This document shows, one piece after another, positions 1 to 11,571 of a stretch of 64,000 nt of DNA. Both the position numbers and the translations under genes were made by a program. The stretch comes from Sclerotiophoma versabilis. Taxonomy: Eukaryota > Ascomycota > Dothideomycetes > Pleosporales > Didymellaceae. The stretch lies in NCBI GenBank assembly GCA_012274445.1, contig JAAROD010000087.1, positions 970,074-1,034,073 on the forward strand, given 5' to 3'. The notes beneath the pieces are model-generated. The model was not told the DNA's origin and did not search any database. It saw only the letters and a program-made list of their open reading frames with translations. The stretch's first letter is position 1. Each line of letters begins with the position of its first letter.

Positions 1-1509
1 GCATTTAGTCGTCCTATTATTCGGATTATCCGACTCGGTAGGAACACCCGGACTTTCCAGGTTGATCACAGCCATCCGCGATGCAAGTCCTTCGAGCTGA
101 TCCCCCTTCACGCCTTTACGCCGTATCTTGGCACGAGAACTCTTGAGGACACCTTGGAATTTTCGCCCCTTTACACATTTGTCGAAAAGTTCCACACCAT
201 ACCCATTTGCAGTCAGGCAAGTATCGATCTGATGTGCAACAACTCTTAGACATGGTAGAACCTGTGAAGTGGGCATGGGCGTGTCCACCCTCTGTATAGG
301 TGTCGACTGCGATCCTTTGCTTCCACCAATCGAGGAGCAATCAAATGTTTTGTTTGGAAGAAGGAGATGAACATGTCGCGTCCAAAATTTAGGACGTGTA
401 TATTCGTAGGCCGAAGAGACTCTTGGAGAGTGCATGTATCGACATAGGCTGTCAACAGTGAAGCAGCTGACGTTTCCCAAGTCTTCGTAATATTGAGGGA
501 GATGGGCATGTTTGAGCATCCCAAGATCATGGTATGTTGTAATAAATGCCAGGATCGCCTCAGCAAAGACCTGTTCCGGACTCAGCGAGTAGTTGACTGT
601 GATCAACAACCGTATATCGGGTGCGAGTAGACTTAGTATGCCGTAGATCTTGTCCCGTGGGTTAGAGCATGAGGATGACAAAGACGTTCTCAATAATGGC
701 TTCAAGCTTTGGTATGGGGCTGTGGATATACACATCCGGATTGGTCCGGGAATGTTGATGCGATTTCTAAGACAGACTTGACCAAGACGTGAAATTGCGT
801 CATGCGTCAAAGTGGCTTTGGCGGAGTTCACATGGAGTGTGATTCCTTTGGCTAAAGCCATCTCCTGGATAACCCAGAGGCGACCGAAATATCGGCATTG
901 GAAAAGCACTTTCATCTGTTCAACAACTGGTCCTCTTGGCGCGTTGTGAACATCGTCAGAAGCAAGCCATTGCATGACCTCTGCTGTACTTCTGTCTCTC
1001 TGCTCAATGTAAACATGGACCTGTATGGCCTCTCGATAAATGAGGTCCATCAGACCGACCTGGTGATTACGTTCGCGAGTATTTTCTTGATTGATGCACA
1101 TGGCGTCGATCCAGAACCTTCGACGTGATCCATGTTCTCGTAGGCAACGCAGTGCAGCTTCACAGTTTTTTGTCACGAAGAATACACTGCCATCAATATA
1201 AACACGTTGTGACTTAGTGTCATCTCCGTCTTCCGTTGCCCAGGTATATGAGACAGCCTCGTACTCCGAGAACCGCAGTCCGGCAAAGATAAGCGTGCAG
1301 TGTATGGGGCTCTCATAATCTCCCGGCTCCAGAACAACCAGTCTGATATTCTGTTCCCATTCCAGGCACCGCAAATCGGTGTATATATAGCTCTGCTCTT
1401 GGGTGGCAGCCTTCTCCTGTAATGAATTTCCAAGAGATCGTGTTTCTCCACAGGACAAGCAGCTTCGAAGCCCATCGAATTCTCGAACGTCGGTATGGCG
1501 GCAAGGCAT
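1..1509 (-). CDS. HET-domain protein, partial (continues past left edge)
   Basis: An uninterrupted reading frame of 503 codons runs from an ATG at 1509 to the first base of the window without a stop, so the C-terminus is missing. HET-family signatures occur in the right order: the SYTW core at about residues 87-90, FWIDAMCINQ at 132-141, then IYREAIQVHVYI at 157-168, YFGRLWVIQE at 207-216 and a DKIYGILSLL-type motif near 285. HET domains (PF06985) act in fungal non-self recognition, where allelic or non-allelic incompatibility can trigger cell death; many copies have no known partner. No intron is needed. There is no close neighbour for 3 kb, as is usual for fast-evolving HET genes in accessory DNA. 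The family call is secure from the motifs; the partner and the C-terminal domain are unknown. Confidence 0.92.
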   Translation of the reverse strand, partial: MPCRHTDVREFDGLRSCLSCGETRSLGNSLQEKAATQEQSYIYTDLRCLEWEQNIRLVVLEPGDYESPIHCTLIFAGLRFSEYEAVSYTWATEDGDDTKSQRVYIDGSVFFVTKNCEAALRCLREHGSRRRFWIDAMCINQENTRERNHQVGLMDLIYREAIQVHVYIEQRDRSTAEVMQWLASDDVHNAPRGPVVEQMKVLFQCRYFGRLWVIQEMALAKGITLHVNSAKATLTHDAISRLGQVCLRNRINIPGPIRMCISTAPYQSLKPLLRTSLSSSCSNPRDKIYGILSLLAPDIRLLITVNYSLSPEQVFAEAILAFITTYHDLGMLKHAHLPQYYEDLGNVSCFTVDSLCRYMHSPRVSSAYEYTRPKFWTRHVHLLLPNKTFDCSSIGGSKGSQSTPIQRVDTPMPTSQVLPCLRVVAHQIDTCLTANGYGVELFDKCVKGRKFQGVLKSSRAKIRRKGVKGDQLEGLASRMAVINLESPGVPTESDNPNNRTTKC

Positions 1510-4500
1510 GATCAAAAGTAGTGGAAGATGGAGAAACGAACTGACGGAAGTGGCATTATTTTGATCGGCGTTGATAGGAAAGACCGATGAGGCGCAAGGC
1601 AAGTTCAGTCATGCACGATGCGGGGCAGTGCATGCACCGCCCCGATTTGTGCAGCATCACAGATGCATAGAAAAGCACCTGACAAGAGGCTACACTATCT
1701 GCTCTCGACACTGCTGAAGTGTATGTACGATTTTGAATCAGGTGCCGTTTAATCCGTTTTGAGCCCCAATGGATACACTGCTGTATTGGTCATCTTCGTT
1801 AACTGTAATACAGGCACCAATCACTGTTGTTTTGTAGCTCTCAAATGACGGGTTGTCAAGACAATTACTCCCCATCGAGATTGTTGGCGCGTTTGTGTCT
1901 ACCGAGACCGCTACACAGATGCTGTACCAGGAATCGATCGCCCATGTCTGACGGTCGATTATAGACGCGAAGACTTCGCTACTGTGATTGTAATGGACTC
2001 GTAGCATCGAATCAAGGCCTGTGTGAAATAGCGAGCGACCTGTGTGGTGGTATTGAATCTTCTGCGTTCCTGTTTAGCTCAGTGCTACATGGTAAGATTC
2101 AACAACTCTGTGCCCGTACTACTGGCGCCTGCGCACGGGCAAACGGTAACTGCGGCGGCTGGAGGCTGGTTGTATGTAGAACACTCAGAGATCGCAGCAG
2201 CTAAACGTGATGAGGGTAGACATTCACCGAGAATTGACTACGATTCAGCGGACAGCTGTGTTATGCTAACGAGCTTGCGTTCGTTCATTTGATGAGAACG
2301 GCCAATGTGTAGCGGAAAAATACCTAACAAATAGCCTCTCGTGAGTATTTGAGTCTGGATGAAAAAGTTCATACCGCCTAGTTGAGCAGCCAGTGCCGCA
2401 TTTATGGGTATGAGATCGACACTCTGCCGCTTTCGGAGTAATTATCACTGTTAGTTTCGAGAGTTTGGAAACGTCCATTTGGCCCTCGACACGAGGCCGT
2501 TCAAGGTTGGGCCAACAATTTGCGGGGCTAAACATCATTCAAGTACCTCCGGCGTCAATTATCTAAATCTCAGAGTGGAATTGGCTTTGAAGAGACATGC
2601 ATGGCTCAGCTGAGTCTGATATAGTAGCTGCAAAAACGCTATATGTAGTCCCATCACCCGAGCCAGCACGCCTGCCGCACCGATGGAGGTACCCAGGTCT
2701 TACACCAGTGGAAGCTGCTTCCTCATAGGTTTCGTAGACAGCGCACAGAGCAGTATCTGGAGCCTTGCATAAAATGAGAGCTATCGACTCCTCTAGACTT
2801 CTTATCGGCATAAGCAACGAAGTCGTAGATCGGTATTGCCGTAGCCCCCTGCTTTTAGCACCTCCACTGCGGTTCCGCAATGTGAGTCTCAGCCGGGCTA
2901 TCAGATTTAAAGATACGTTCAGATAGGTGTGACATCCCAGTGCAGTCCATTAGTATCGCCTGGTTGATAGGAATGTCTATCAGCCGCCGGACAGCAGGCG
3001 ACCTACCGGTATAGTTCTCTAACCTGCATGAAAGATCCGCCACCCATTTGCCGTTGGGTTAGATCCCGTTACCGTCCTCCCACGCGCAGACTTTTCTAGA
3101 TCGCAGTCCTCCTAGCCGACATGTGTTTGAGTTCCTTATTCTGAAGAGGCGAATTTGGACTCGCGACAGTGGCCAAGCGCAACCTCCACCTCCGCAATCC
3201 CCAGATGCAGCTCCAGCAACGCGCTCGGTAGAGGCAAGATGGAGAGGTAAGTGGGCTATCCGAGACGTCGCGTGCTGTCTAATGGATCTTATGTGTCATT
3301 CCCGACTCTGGGGTAAGAGAGCCTCAGGGGGAGTGGCATTATCCTGGTGCGATGGCAATTGATTGGACTATTCGTCTTTCCGAGAAAATATATCTTCGGA
3401 ATCGCTTTCCGATCCGAGTGGATTTCTCCTTCAAGCCTTGAGTGGCAAGAAAATCTCCCACACTTTGCTTTTTAGTGCAAATTGTGGTGTGAGCCTTCTG
3501 TTGTTTCGAGAAAGAGTGTCGAACGAACACAGGGTAACAACAAAACTACACAGGGCGTGAAGGACTTTTATGTTACCACGCAAGTCGGCTGGCGTTGCGA
3601 GAGGATCCTAGTCTCGCGAAGGGTGCTGACTAACTAGCACCCTCCTCTTCACACCCTTCCCGCAATCACCATTTTCGTTGATCGACACGGCACTATCCCA
3701 AAAAGGATGTTTGTTCCATCTTCATCTCCAGGACGCCTTTCACAAAAGCCAAGACTCCACGTGTTGCGTCACTGGGAATTTAAAGTTTCCCCTCGCTGGC
3801 GCGGCGAACGATACGCCCACTTCACAAAAGATCCCGGGCGTCCAGATGTGCCACAAACCCCGCTCAATGCTTGCCAGTGTCTGATGTCACTTTCTTCCGG
3901 AATGTCTGGCTTCATCTGAAAGTGCCTATAACCTAGTTGTTGTTTCACGATCAGCACCTGTGCATGCCATGCTAAACGTGAGTTCGCCCCCCAATTTCGA
4001 TATCTCACAACGAGGAAGAGGTGGCTCCAAAGGTTGTGATATGCCGTCGAAAAGTTCTACTGCGGTATTTCTTAAGCTAGCATGACGTAGCTGGGAACGG
4101 GTAACACGAGCGCAGATTGGGATTTGAGACTCGGGTATGCTCCCGATATAGTCGGGTGTGCGCCCGGAAAGGATGACCAAGAATGAAGCGGCAAATGCTC
4201 AGACCATAGAACGGCCAAGTGAACGTTGGGAAGAAGCCCTGCCCTAAGCGTGCCTTAGCGTATATGGATTGCTGGACAATGTCACGAATATGGGATCACG
4301 AAACGACCTGGCTGTGCGGTTTAGGACCCCAATAATTACGTACTGGTATCTGCACCCCAGAGTAGCAGCCGACGGGCGAGATGTAAGATTCATAAACACT
4401 TATCATTTCCCCAGCTTCTATCCCTTTCTTCAATCGTCTCGAGTGTTGCTAGTCCGGCTCCTCGGTCTCACATTCGCACCGACGAAGCTTTGTCTCTTCC

Positions 4501-4529
4501 TGTGCAATCCGTTACATTTTGATCTCACA
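1510..4529. other. 3 kb without a supported gene
   Basis: Only short overlapping frames occur. A minus-strand frame at 1738-2007 (89 codons) and broken minus-strand frames at 2266-3043 have some coding flavour and could be eroded exons, but they show no recognisable family and no convincing splice structure. A CT-rich tract lies just before the permease start (about 4400-4530), as is common in fungal promoters and leaders. Confidence 0.5.
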
Positions 4530-6083
4530 ATGTCTTCCGAATCGAAAAACGACCTTGAGCAGGCTAGGTCGCCTTACAAGAAGGATGAGCTCGATCTCGA
4601 GCCCCAGGAAACACACCGCAGGGGCAGTGTGTTCAGCACAAGTGGTCGTCGAATGAGCATCAGCGACGAAGTCTTTGGTGAGATTACAGATGAGGGTCCT
4701 AACTACCGAGATGTGCGTTTTTCCATCACAATCTGGATATTGCTATCAGCTAATGAACGTAGGTTGGTTGGATGGGCACTGTTGTTGTTATGATAAAGAC
4801 TCAGATTGGTTTGGGTGTGCTTTCCATCCCCTCTGCGTTTGATGCGCTAGGTCTCATCCCGGGGGTAATTTGCTTACTTGGAATTGGTGGTACAATTACG
4901 TGGGGTAACCATGTGGTGGGTACCTTCAAGCGTAACCACCCTGAAGTATACAGCATCGTGGATGTTGGTGAAAAGTTAGGAGGGAAAGTTGGAAAGGAGT
5001 TTGTGAGCGTTGCTTTCATGCTTTGTAAGTTTCCAGCTCCAATGACCCGAAATTCTGTTCTGACACTAGACAGGGTGGATCTGCGTTGCAGCTGCTGGAT
5101 ACTCGAGTATTTCGACCGCCTTGAACGCTCTCTCTCTCCACGGAACTTGCACCGCTGTCTTCGTCGTAGTAGCCGCAGTCATTGGATTTCTGACTGGCTC
5201 GATCAGAACTCTCGGAAAGATCTCGTGGCTTGCTTGGGCTGGTGTGGTCTCTATCATTGTCGCCCTGCTCACTTTGACCATCGCCGTAGGTCTCCAAGAT
5301 CGCCCAGCCGAAGCGCCTCAGACAGGACCATACGTATCAAACTACAGGCTGATCGGGAGTCCCACCTTCAATGGGGGCATGGGAGCCATCAACTCTTTTG
5401 TCTTCGCCTACGCCGGTACACCAGCCTTTTTCGCCATTATCTCTGAGATGCGCGAACCTCGGGATTACAACAAGGCTATGTACATCTGTCAAGGTACAAT
5501 GACTGCGATCTACCTCCTAGTCGGTATTGTCGTCTACTACTTCTGTGGCTCCTTTGTCTCCTCTCCTGCCCTTGGGTCCGCCGGCCCACTTCTCAAGCGC
5601 ATATGTTATGGTCTCGCACTTCCAGGGCTCATTGCTTCTACCTGCCTTGTTACGCACTATCCCGCCAAATATGTCTTCTTGCGGGCACTCAGGGGATCTA
5701 AGCATCTTGTCTCCAACTCAAGGGTTCACTGGACAACGTGGTTGTCTTGCACGTTTGGTGTTACCGTCGTAGCCTACATCATCTGCTCGGCCGTCCCCAA
5801 CTTCGGTTCTCTAATCTCCTTGGTCGGCGCGCTACTCGCTACCTTCATGTCTATGCAGCCTCTTGGAGCCATGTGGCTGTACGACAATTTCAAGCGACCC
5901 ATCAAGGGCGTGCGATGGACGATCGGTGTTGTGTGGGCCTCTTTCGTCATTATCATCGGTACTTACATCATGGTCGCTGGTTCCTACAGTGCCATTGTCG
6001 GCATTGTCGCTGACTACAGCTCTGGATCGTCAGGCGCCTGGTCTTGCGCTGACAATTCCAACTCGGTTGGTGGCGGCCACTAG
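4530..6083 (+). CDS. AAAP-family amino-acid permease (Mtr-like)
   Basis: Three exons are proposed: 4530-4712, 4763-5024 and 5074-6083, giving 484 residues. The two introns (50 and 49 bases) have GTGCGT/AG and GTAAGT/AG borders, and both joins keep the frame. After a hydrophilic, charged N-tail of about 60 residues, the sequence KTQIGLGVLSIP, at the first membrane segment, is the hallmark of the fungal neutral amino-acid permease group (PF01490; Neurospora Mtr is the reference). About ten or eleven hydrophobic segments follow. The conserved TPAFFAIISEMREPRDYNKA-type loop lies between middle helices, and the tail is short and Gly/Ser-rich. The expected role is proton-coupled uptake of neutral or aromatic amino acids at the plasma membrane. 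The start at 4530 has an A-rich context (CACAATG) and is preferred over an upstream in-frame ATG at 4269, which lacks family similarity. Confidence 0.9.
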
Positions 6084-8203
6084 ACGAACGTAATAATTTT
6101 TATGAGGTTGGCACAACTCGGCAGGGTTGTAGGCATAACGTTAAATACCCGAAGCAAAGCTGAGCTTTCTGAATCAATCACAAGCCAACATGAACTCTAG
6201 AACATCAGGCTTTCTTCCACATCAGACAATGACAAAGCTACTACGGTTCAATTTCTTGTCAATATTCCCATTCTGACAGCCGCCTGAGCTATTCTCTATC
6301 CCTGTAAGCTTTCACCCACGTTCCGAATCCAAAAACCTGGGATTCTCTCCAGCATTGAGCAAGATGGTAAGAGGGGTAATGTAAAGGCTCGATCTGATTC
6401 GAAAGATGTTCTACCTGACGCGGCTGACTTGGTCAAGTAGCGGGTATACAATGTAAAAGCTTGCCTAACGATAGAAAATATTCTATGGTTTCGAGATATG
6501 GCATTGCAATTCTCAATGAGATGCCCATGCATGCCTTGCTGGAGCTGTGTGCTTTAACCCTTACCAAGGTTGTCATTGTTGATGTGCAATAAGATGCTTC
6601 GAAACAATCACGAGCGCTTATCAATCATCAAGGCTCTGTCATACTCATGGATGGCAGCACGTAGGAAAGCAGCAAATTCCGCGCCCTTTCAACGTCCTAG
6701 CCTGTGATTCTCACATAATGTGTTGAATTCAAACAATTTATGTCACAGTTGATGACCTCGTCAGCTATACATGCTTCATGTAATCGGACTGACGTTCTCA
6801 GGATTCACATTTTTTGACCGAACGACCATACGGTACAGTGGACAATAACAACAAAATCCTCTCGCTCGACACCTTTCTAAAATCGAGGATCAGAACCTTA
6901 GGTATTGTAGCGGAGCTAAGCGAGAGAAACAATTTCTAGAACGCCACACGCAAGGGTGAACGAGCGTTGAACAATGTGAGAATGATAAACTGCAGTGTTA
7001 TAGAAATTCGCTGGCTCATCACACAACCAGAGCCTGCATTGTGTGGCACCCTGACCATGGCAACTTTGTTTGCTCATATTTAAATCCACAATTATAGTTA
7101 CACCCTACAAGGATATCAGATCTCTTACGGCGTTTCTTCAAGCCGCCAGTGGCCACCGCTGCATCCGAGGCCTTGACTTCGTGAACTTCGACTGGCCCAA
7201 CAGTGGCCGCCGCTACGATATCGCTACGATATTCGCTGCACTAGTCTGAAGCACATCATGCTGTGATTGGACCACCGTAGTCTACAACGGAAGATCTGAA
7301 CCTAGCCTTGCGATTACGATGGGTGTATCCACATTCCGGTGCAGAACCTTTTGGGCCTTCCACATACCGCATCGACTGGTTGCCTGCAGCAAGCTCAGCA
7401 ATATGGTAATCTTGCGCAAAGGCTGGAATTTGAATACTGGAAATCATACGACTGTAACGCTCATAGTCCAGCCTGTATCGAGCATGAGTTTCAGGCAGTC
7501 TGCTGCTCGTATCACTCAGGATTCTTGCATACATCTGTAGTTTATAGTAGAACAGCGCCATGCATCAAGTTTAAGGATCATGACATGAATAACGTTTGGT
7601 GGCACAATAAGCATTGTAGCGAATAGTATCATGAGTGAGCAAGGATTCCGATGGATTGCTAGGAGAAAATGCATCGAGCTCATCGTGAGTGCAGTCGTAA
7701 GGATGCATGTATCTAAGAACCTTACAGGTCGTCTTTCACTTATTGAATTTATTGCCTGCTGTAATGCACTTCAACATCGTCGTGTATGATTAAATGCGTC
7801 GATACCGCATGTGCACTCGGCGTTCAACACTGTGTGCATGGTGACCTGATGCGTCATGTTCTGAGTTCCGTCCCGCGTCCAATCCAGCTACAACTAAATT
7901 CAGCTGGTGGTAAGAATGACTTTGAAATTGTGCGTTTCTCCCGAGCCTTGGCATCTAGCAATTTTCGTTCTGGACTTCAAGAGTGTGTAAGTCTGAATGC
8001 TACTGGAGAGTTTCGGAATAGAGTTGAGATCACGATATCTGAGACAGGAAGTTTCTGAGTACTTGTTCCGTCATCTTGCAAACGTGCGGCCTTGGTTGGC
8101 ACTATGCAGTTTGTCGTCAAGCGTAGATCACTGCTTGAATCAGAATGGAAAGCGGTTTGAAGTAACAAGATTGGATACAATTGGGCTGAGTACGCGTTCC
8201 TGG
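6084..8203. other. Intergenic, no supported gene
   Basis: The region holds the 3' ends of the permease and of the minus-strand SDR gene. Open frames are short (at most about 100 codons), lack ATG context and overlap on both strands. The base composition is ordinary and no repeat was noticed. Confidence 0.5.
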
Positions 8204-9226
8204 TTATCTTGCAACGCCCATGAAATTGCCAGCTTCCATTCCAGTCACGCTATCCTGCCTCGCGAGCTCATTGCCCTGCTTTTCTGACGCAGTTGTTGAT
8301 GCGGCCAGAATGTCAAGCACTCCCTGTTGAGTTCTCTGACCCGCAAATCCGCCTTCTAGATCATCTCTCAGATCGTGAACGCCTTGAGGGAAGATGCCAG
8401 CAGCTCGCCCGTGAGCAGTCTCATCGGCACTGAAATGCGTCACTGCCTGTACAACACCATCGAGTTGCGCAGAGCCCATCGCCTTCATCATAGCGCCAGC
8501 CTCGCTGGCCATAAACTCTTCTTGTGCTGTCATCGCCGTGGGAATAAACCATGGTGCGACGAGATTTACGCGTACAGGAGGATTTGCAGTAGTAGCACGG
8601 TCTCTTATGCCATAGAACAGCCCACGGACGCCAAACTTCGACATGCTGTATGTTGCGCTTGATGGGAAGCCAACGTAGCCTGCAAGCGAGGCGATGAGAA
8701 CGATCGATGGAGCGAAGGAAAGGTCTCGAGGCAGACGGAAGTAGTGAAGAGCGAGGTAGCAGGAGTAATACACTCCCTTTAGGTTTACATCCATGGTAGT
8801 ATAGCCTGGCTCTGGTGGTTCGCTGTCAAGGTTCTCTACTTTGCTCGGTATCATGTCGAAGAGGTTTTGCTCAGCGCATATGCCTGCATTTGGTACAACA
8901 ATATCAAGCCTCCCCTCGCCAAAAGTTATGGCTCTCTTGAACAAAGCAATTTGCGACGTGTAGGAAGTCACATCGCTGTGCACGAATTGAACACGAAGGC
9001 CCCTCAAAGTCAGCTCATGTGCTGCAGCCTTCCCTGTCTCGATTTGGACATCAGATAAGGTGACAATTGCTCCGGCCTCGGCCAGTTTCGTTGCGCACGC
9101 AAGACCAATGCCTCTCGCTGACCCGGTGATGAGTACGGATCTCCCTTGAAGTTTCGAGAGATCTTGGATCTGGCCGAAGTCGAGAGGTACAGACTTTAGT
9201 AGCGAGGACTCAGCTTGGTTAGACAT
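8204..9226 (-). CDS. Short-chain dehydrogenase/reductase (classical SDR)
   Basis: A single-exon frame of 340 residues starts at an ATG at 9226. The Rossmann signature TGSARGIG is at residues 34-41, with an acidic residue (D59) ending strand 2, which favours NAD(H). NAG is at 113-115. The catalytic set is S180, Y193 and K197 (YSMSK). The sequence resembles the fungal group containing 5'-hydroxyaverantin dehydrogenase and 15-hydroxyprostaglandin dehydrogenase-type enzymes, so oxidation of a secondary alcohol is expected, but the substrate cannot be read. A 40-residue tail beyond the core is Gln/Ser/Thr-rich. The gene lies downstream of, and in the same direction as, a Zn2Cys6 regulator 405 bases away, which makes co-regulation possible but unproven. 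Confidence 0.88.
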   Translation of the reverse strand: MSNQAESSLLKSVPLDFGQIQDLSKLQGRSVLITGSARGIGLACATKLAEAGAIVTLSDVQIETGKAAAHELTLRGLRVQFVHSDVTSYTSQIALFKRAITFGEGRLDIVVPNAGICAEQNLFDMIPSKVENLDSEPPEPGYTTMDVNLKGVYYSCYLALHYFRLPRDLSFAPSIVLIASLAGYVGFPSSATYSMSKFGVRGLFYGIRDRATTANPPVRVNLVAPWFIPTAMTAQEEFMASEAGAMMKAMGSAQLDGVVQAVTHFSADETAHGRAAGIFPQGVHDLRDDLEGGFAGQRTQQGVLDILAASTTASEKQGNELARQDSVTGMEAGNFMGVAR

Positions 9227-9631
9227 TGCAGCGTACTAGATAGGCGTCCTTGGATCTGTTGTCAACATTGTCAGGCGTCAGGAGATCCACGGTACATATA
9301 CTAGGACCATTACCCCTCTCGTCCTCTGGCTAGAGTCGGTATCGGCCTCCAGCGGAACTGTTCATATCCAATGAATTCGCGGATTTAGATTGACAACATC
9401 CATTCGACAGCGGTGAAAGAGTCGTTTGATCTGAGTCTGACAGCCTTGTGGGGTATTTCCAAGCGTCGGCAACGAATGCGGGGTAATCTGCAAGGGTTCC
9501 GTAGCGTCTACAACACCAGGTGCACGGTCGATGTGGAGCGCAAAGATCGGGGTAAAACGTCGTGCCCGCAGCGCCACAGTCTGTCAAAGTCTCGAAAAGC
9601 GCAATACCGGAACGGACCAAAGATCCAGTCC
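9227..9631. other. Short intergenic stretch between SDR and Zn2Cys6 gene
   Basis: This holds the promoter side of the SDR and the 3' end of the regulator. Antisense frames here are shadows. No binding site is clear enough to name. Confidence 0.4.
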
Positions 9632-11038
9632 TCATCCAAGTGTGAAAGACCACTCCCACTCTCGCAGCACATCTTCCCAGCACCTTCGCGTCCCACCTTC
9701 CAGCTTCGGTCGCCAAACCTCTTTGAGCACCTTTTGGACACTATCAATGTTCTCGTATCGATTGCGGTCCGAAATATCCTTCAGCCTCTTCGTTAAACGG
9801 TCGATTGCCACCTCACTGTCCAGCTCGGCGCCGGCCATGAAGATAGGATACAGCAGACTCGACTCAGCTGGGCTGCCAGGAGGTATCCTCATAATAAACT
9901 CCATTGCACGGGCGGCACATCCCGGAACAAGGCTCGCATGTGCTTTCGAGTTGCGATAGAGTTGGATAAGTGCAGACAGGCGGTACGATTCAGCCAGCGC
10001 AATCAGATCAAGTGCGACAGGTAGATCGACCCCGGAAGAGAATGGGCTTTCGTATGTCCAGGTTTGTATGCCATTTTCGATCGCGTTAAAAGTTGCCTCT
10101 GTGAGTTGCGGAAATGCTGGATCTGGGTTGACAACATATTGAATCTTGCTGATAAGGTCGCACAGCTGATATGCGATGCCCATCAGTGGATCAATGGTCA
10201 ATGGCATTGCGACGTTCAGCATCGGCAGCAAGTCACGTTCAACGGAGGGCGCCGGGGCCGTTGCTGATGCTGACACTTGAGACATGACCGATGCCATCGC
10301 GTAGTGATAGGTGAAGTGTCGGTGCAAAGAGTCAACCTCGATGCAATCGACAATGCTCTGCTCTGGAGACAGCGTGTCTAAGATCTTGCGTACACATTTG
10401 AGCTGCTGGATCCATGTCGTACTTTTATTGCCTTTGAGTGCTTCCAAGCCTACCAGTAGTAGTATGATAGCGACAACCTGGTAAGTATCCCGCAAAGGCT
10501 GACCTGTTGGTGACAGACGCTCCTTGATAAATCCGCTGCATAGCCTTTGATGTCGCAGGGACACAGTGCGAAGATGCGCCGCACGATCCTTATCTTCGGT
10601 GCGCCGCGCAAGCTGAGCTGATGACAAAGCGAGGATGGCATCCAGCATGCCGTCGGTTTGGAAAGCCCATGGCATATAGAGCGCTGTGTAGAAGCTTGTT
10701 GGTGTTGTCGCTACCGATACACTGGGTACAAATTTCTCAATATAGTATTGCAGGAGATGCTGCCTTTCAGCTCCAGCATCACCAGGAAGTAGATCCCAGC
10801 AACCCAGTGAGTCCGGCACACTCTCGACAATCTCTTCAGGACTCGAACTGGAACCCGATGAAGTGGCTTCCTGAATCAGCTTTCGCTGCGCTTGCCATTC
10901 GCAGGAGAGATTCAAACGCGTACAGTTCTCGCATGTTGGACGCCGATTATCGCAGCGCTTTCGCCTGGCACGGCACGTCAAACATCCAGTCCGAGAACGT
11001 GGGGCAAATTTTCGCTGGCGTGGCTTCGGCTCAACCAT
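9632..11038 (-). CDS. Zn2Cys6 binuclear-cluster transcription factor
   Basis: A single-exon frame of 468 residues. The N-terminus carries a complete zinc cluster, CX2CX6CX6CX2CX6C, at C19, C22, C29, C36, C39 and C46, preceded by a basic stretch. The rest is helical and matches the fungal-specific transcription factor type seen in Ecm22/Upc2- and AflR-like regulators, with a C-terminal region of leucine-rich helices up to residue 468. It is a nuclear DNA-binding regulator whose target is unknown. It is divergent from the acid phosphatase over 533 bases and upstream of the SDR on its own strand, so either neighbour could be a target. The reading is clean over the full length with no intron needed, and the length is within the usual range for small members of the family. 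Confidence 0.92.
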   Translation of the reverse strand: MVEPKPRQRKFAPRSRTGCLTCRARRKRCDNRRPTCENCTRLNLSCEWQAQRKLIQEATSSGSSSSPEEIVESVPDSLGCWDLLPGDAGAERQHLLQYYIEKFVPSVSVATTPTSFYTALYMPWAFQTDGMLDAILALSSAQLARRTEDKDRAAHLRTVSLRHQRLCSGFIKERLSPTGQPLRDTYQVVAIILLLVGLEALKGNKSTTWIQQLKCVRKILDTLSPEQSIVDCIEVDSLHRHFTYHYAMASVMSQVSASATAPAPSVERDLLPMLNVAMPLTIDPLMGIAYQLCDLISKIQYVVNPDPAFPQLTEATFNAIENGIQTWTYESPFSSGVDLPVALDLIALAESYRLSALIQLYRNSKAHASLVPGCAARAMEFIMRIPPGSPAESSLLYPIFMAGAELDSEVAIDRLTKRLKDISDRNRYENIDSVQKVLKEVWRPKLEGGTRRCWEDVLREWEWSFTLG

Positions 11039-11202
11039 ACTCGGCAGGCAATTGGAAAACCTCGTCCCGGAATTGGTCGGATAGTCAATTATCCATGGGC
11101 GAAGATGCGTGCATCACCACCCGGGCGTTATTGGAGAGCGTGGTGGTGAAGGTGTCAGGGTTTCGAAGCGAAGATGCGCCTTTCTCCAGATCCCGATAAG
11201 CG

Positions 11203-11508
11203 CACGTGCACGGACTGTCGGCCCTTCTAGAAGGGGCGTTTACTCCGAGGTTTACTCCAGCCTCACCGTCACGCCTCATCCTTCTCACTTGACTGTTCCT
11301 GAAGACGAGGCGCGATGGAAGTATTCTTCCGCTGCAACAACTTGGCCGTTGAAGTTGACGATACGAGATGACCTGTCCTTCCCCCGATGAGGCCCACGTG
11401 TTCAAGCGGCCCCACAGACACCCTTGTCGAGCTGCCCGCTTGGGAAACATTGCCAAAGCTCATCTCCGAACGGCCATCAATGTTGCTGGGCGTTGAGAAG
11501 AATATAAA
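11203..11508 (+). promoter_or_regulatory. Candidate phosphate-response promoter: two CACGTG boxes and a TATA box
   Basis: Perfect CACGTG palindromes lie at 11203-11208 and 11395-11400, and TATAAA lies at 11503-11508, 64 bases before the phosphatase ATG. CACGTG is the core site of Pho4 in yeast and of NUC-1/PalcA in filamentous fungi, which induce secreted phosphatases under phosphate starvation. Use of these boxes here is inferred from position and from the downstream gene; general bHLH factors bind the same core. Confidence 0.5.
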
Positions 11509-11571
11509 GGGCCATGGCCGGTGTGATGTAGGTAACTGCGCCACTCAACACTGCACAGCATCACTTGCACA

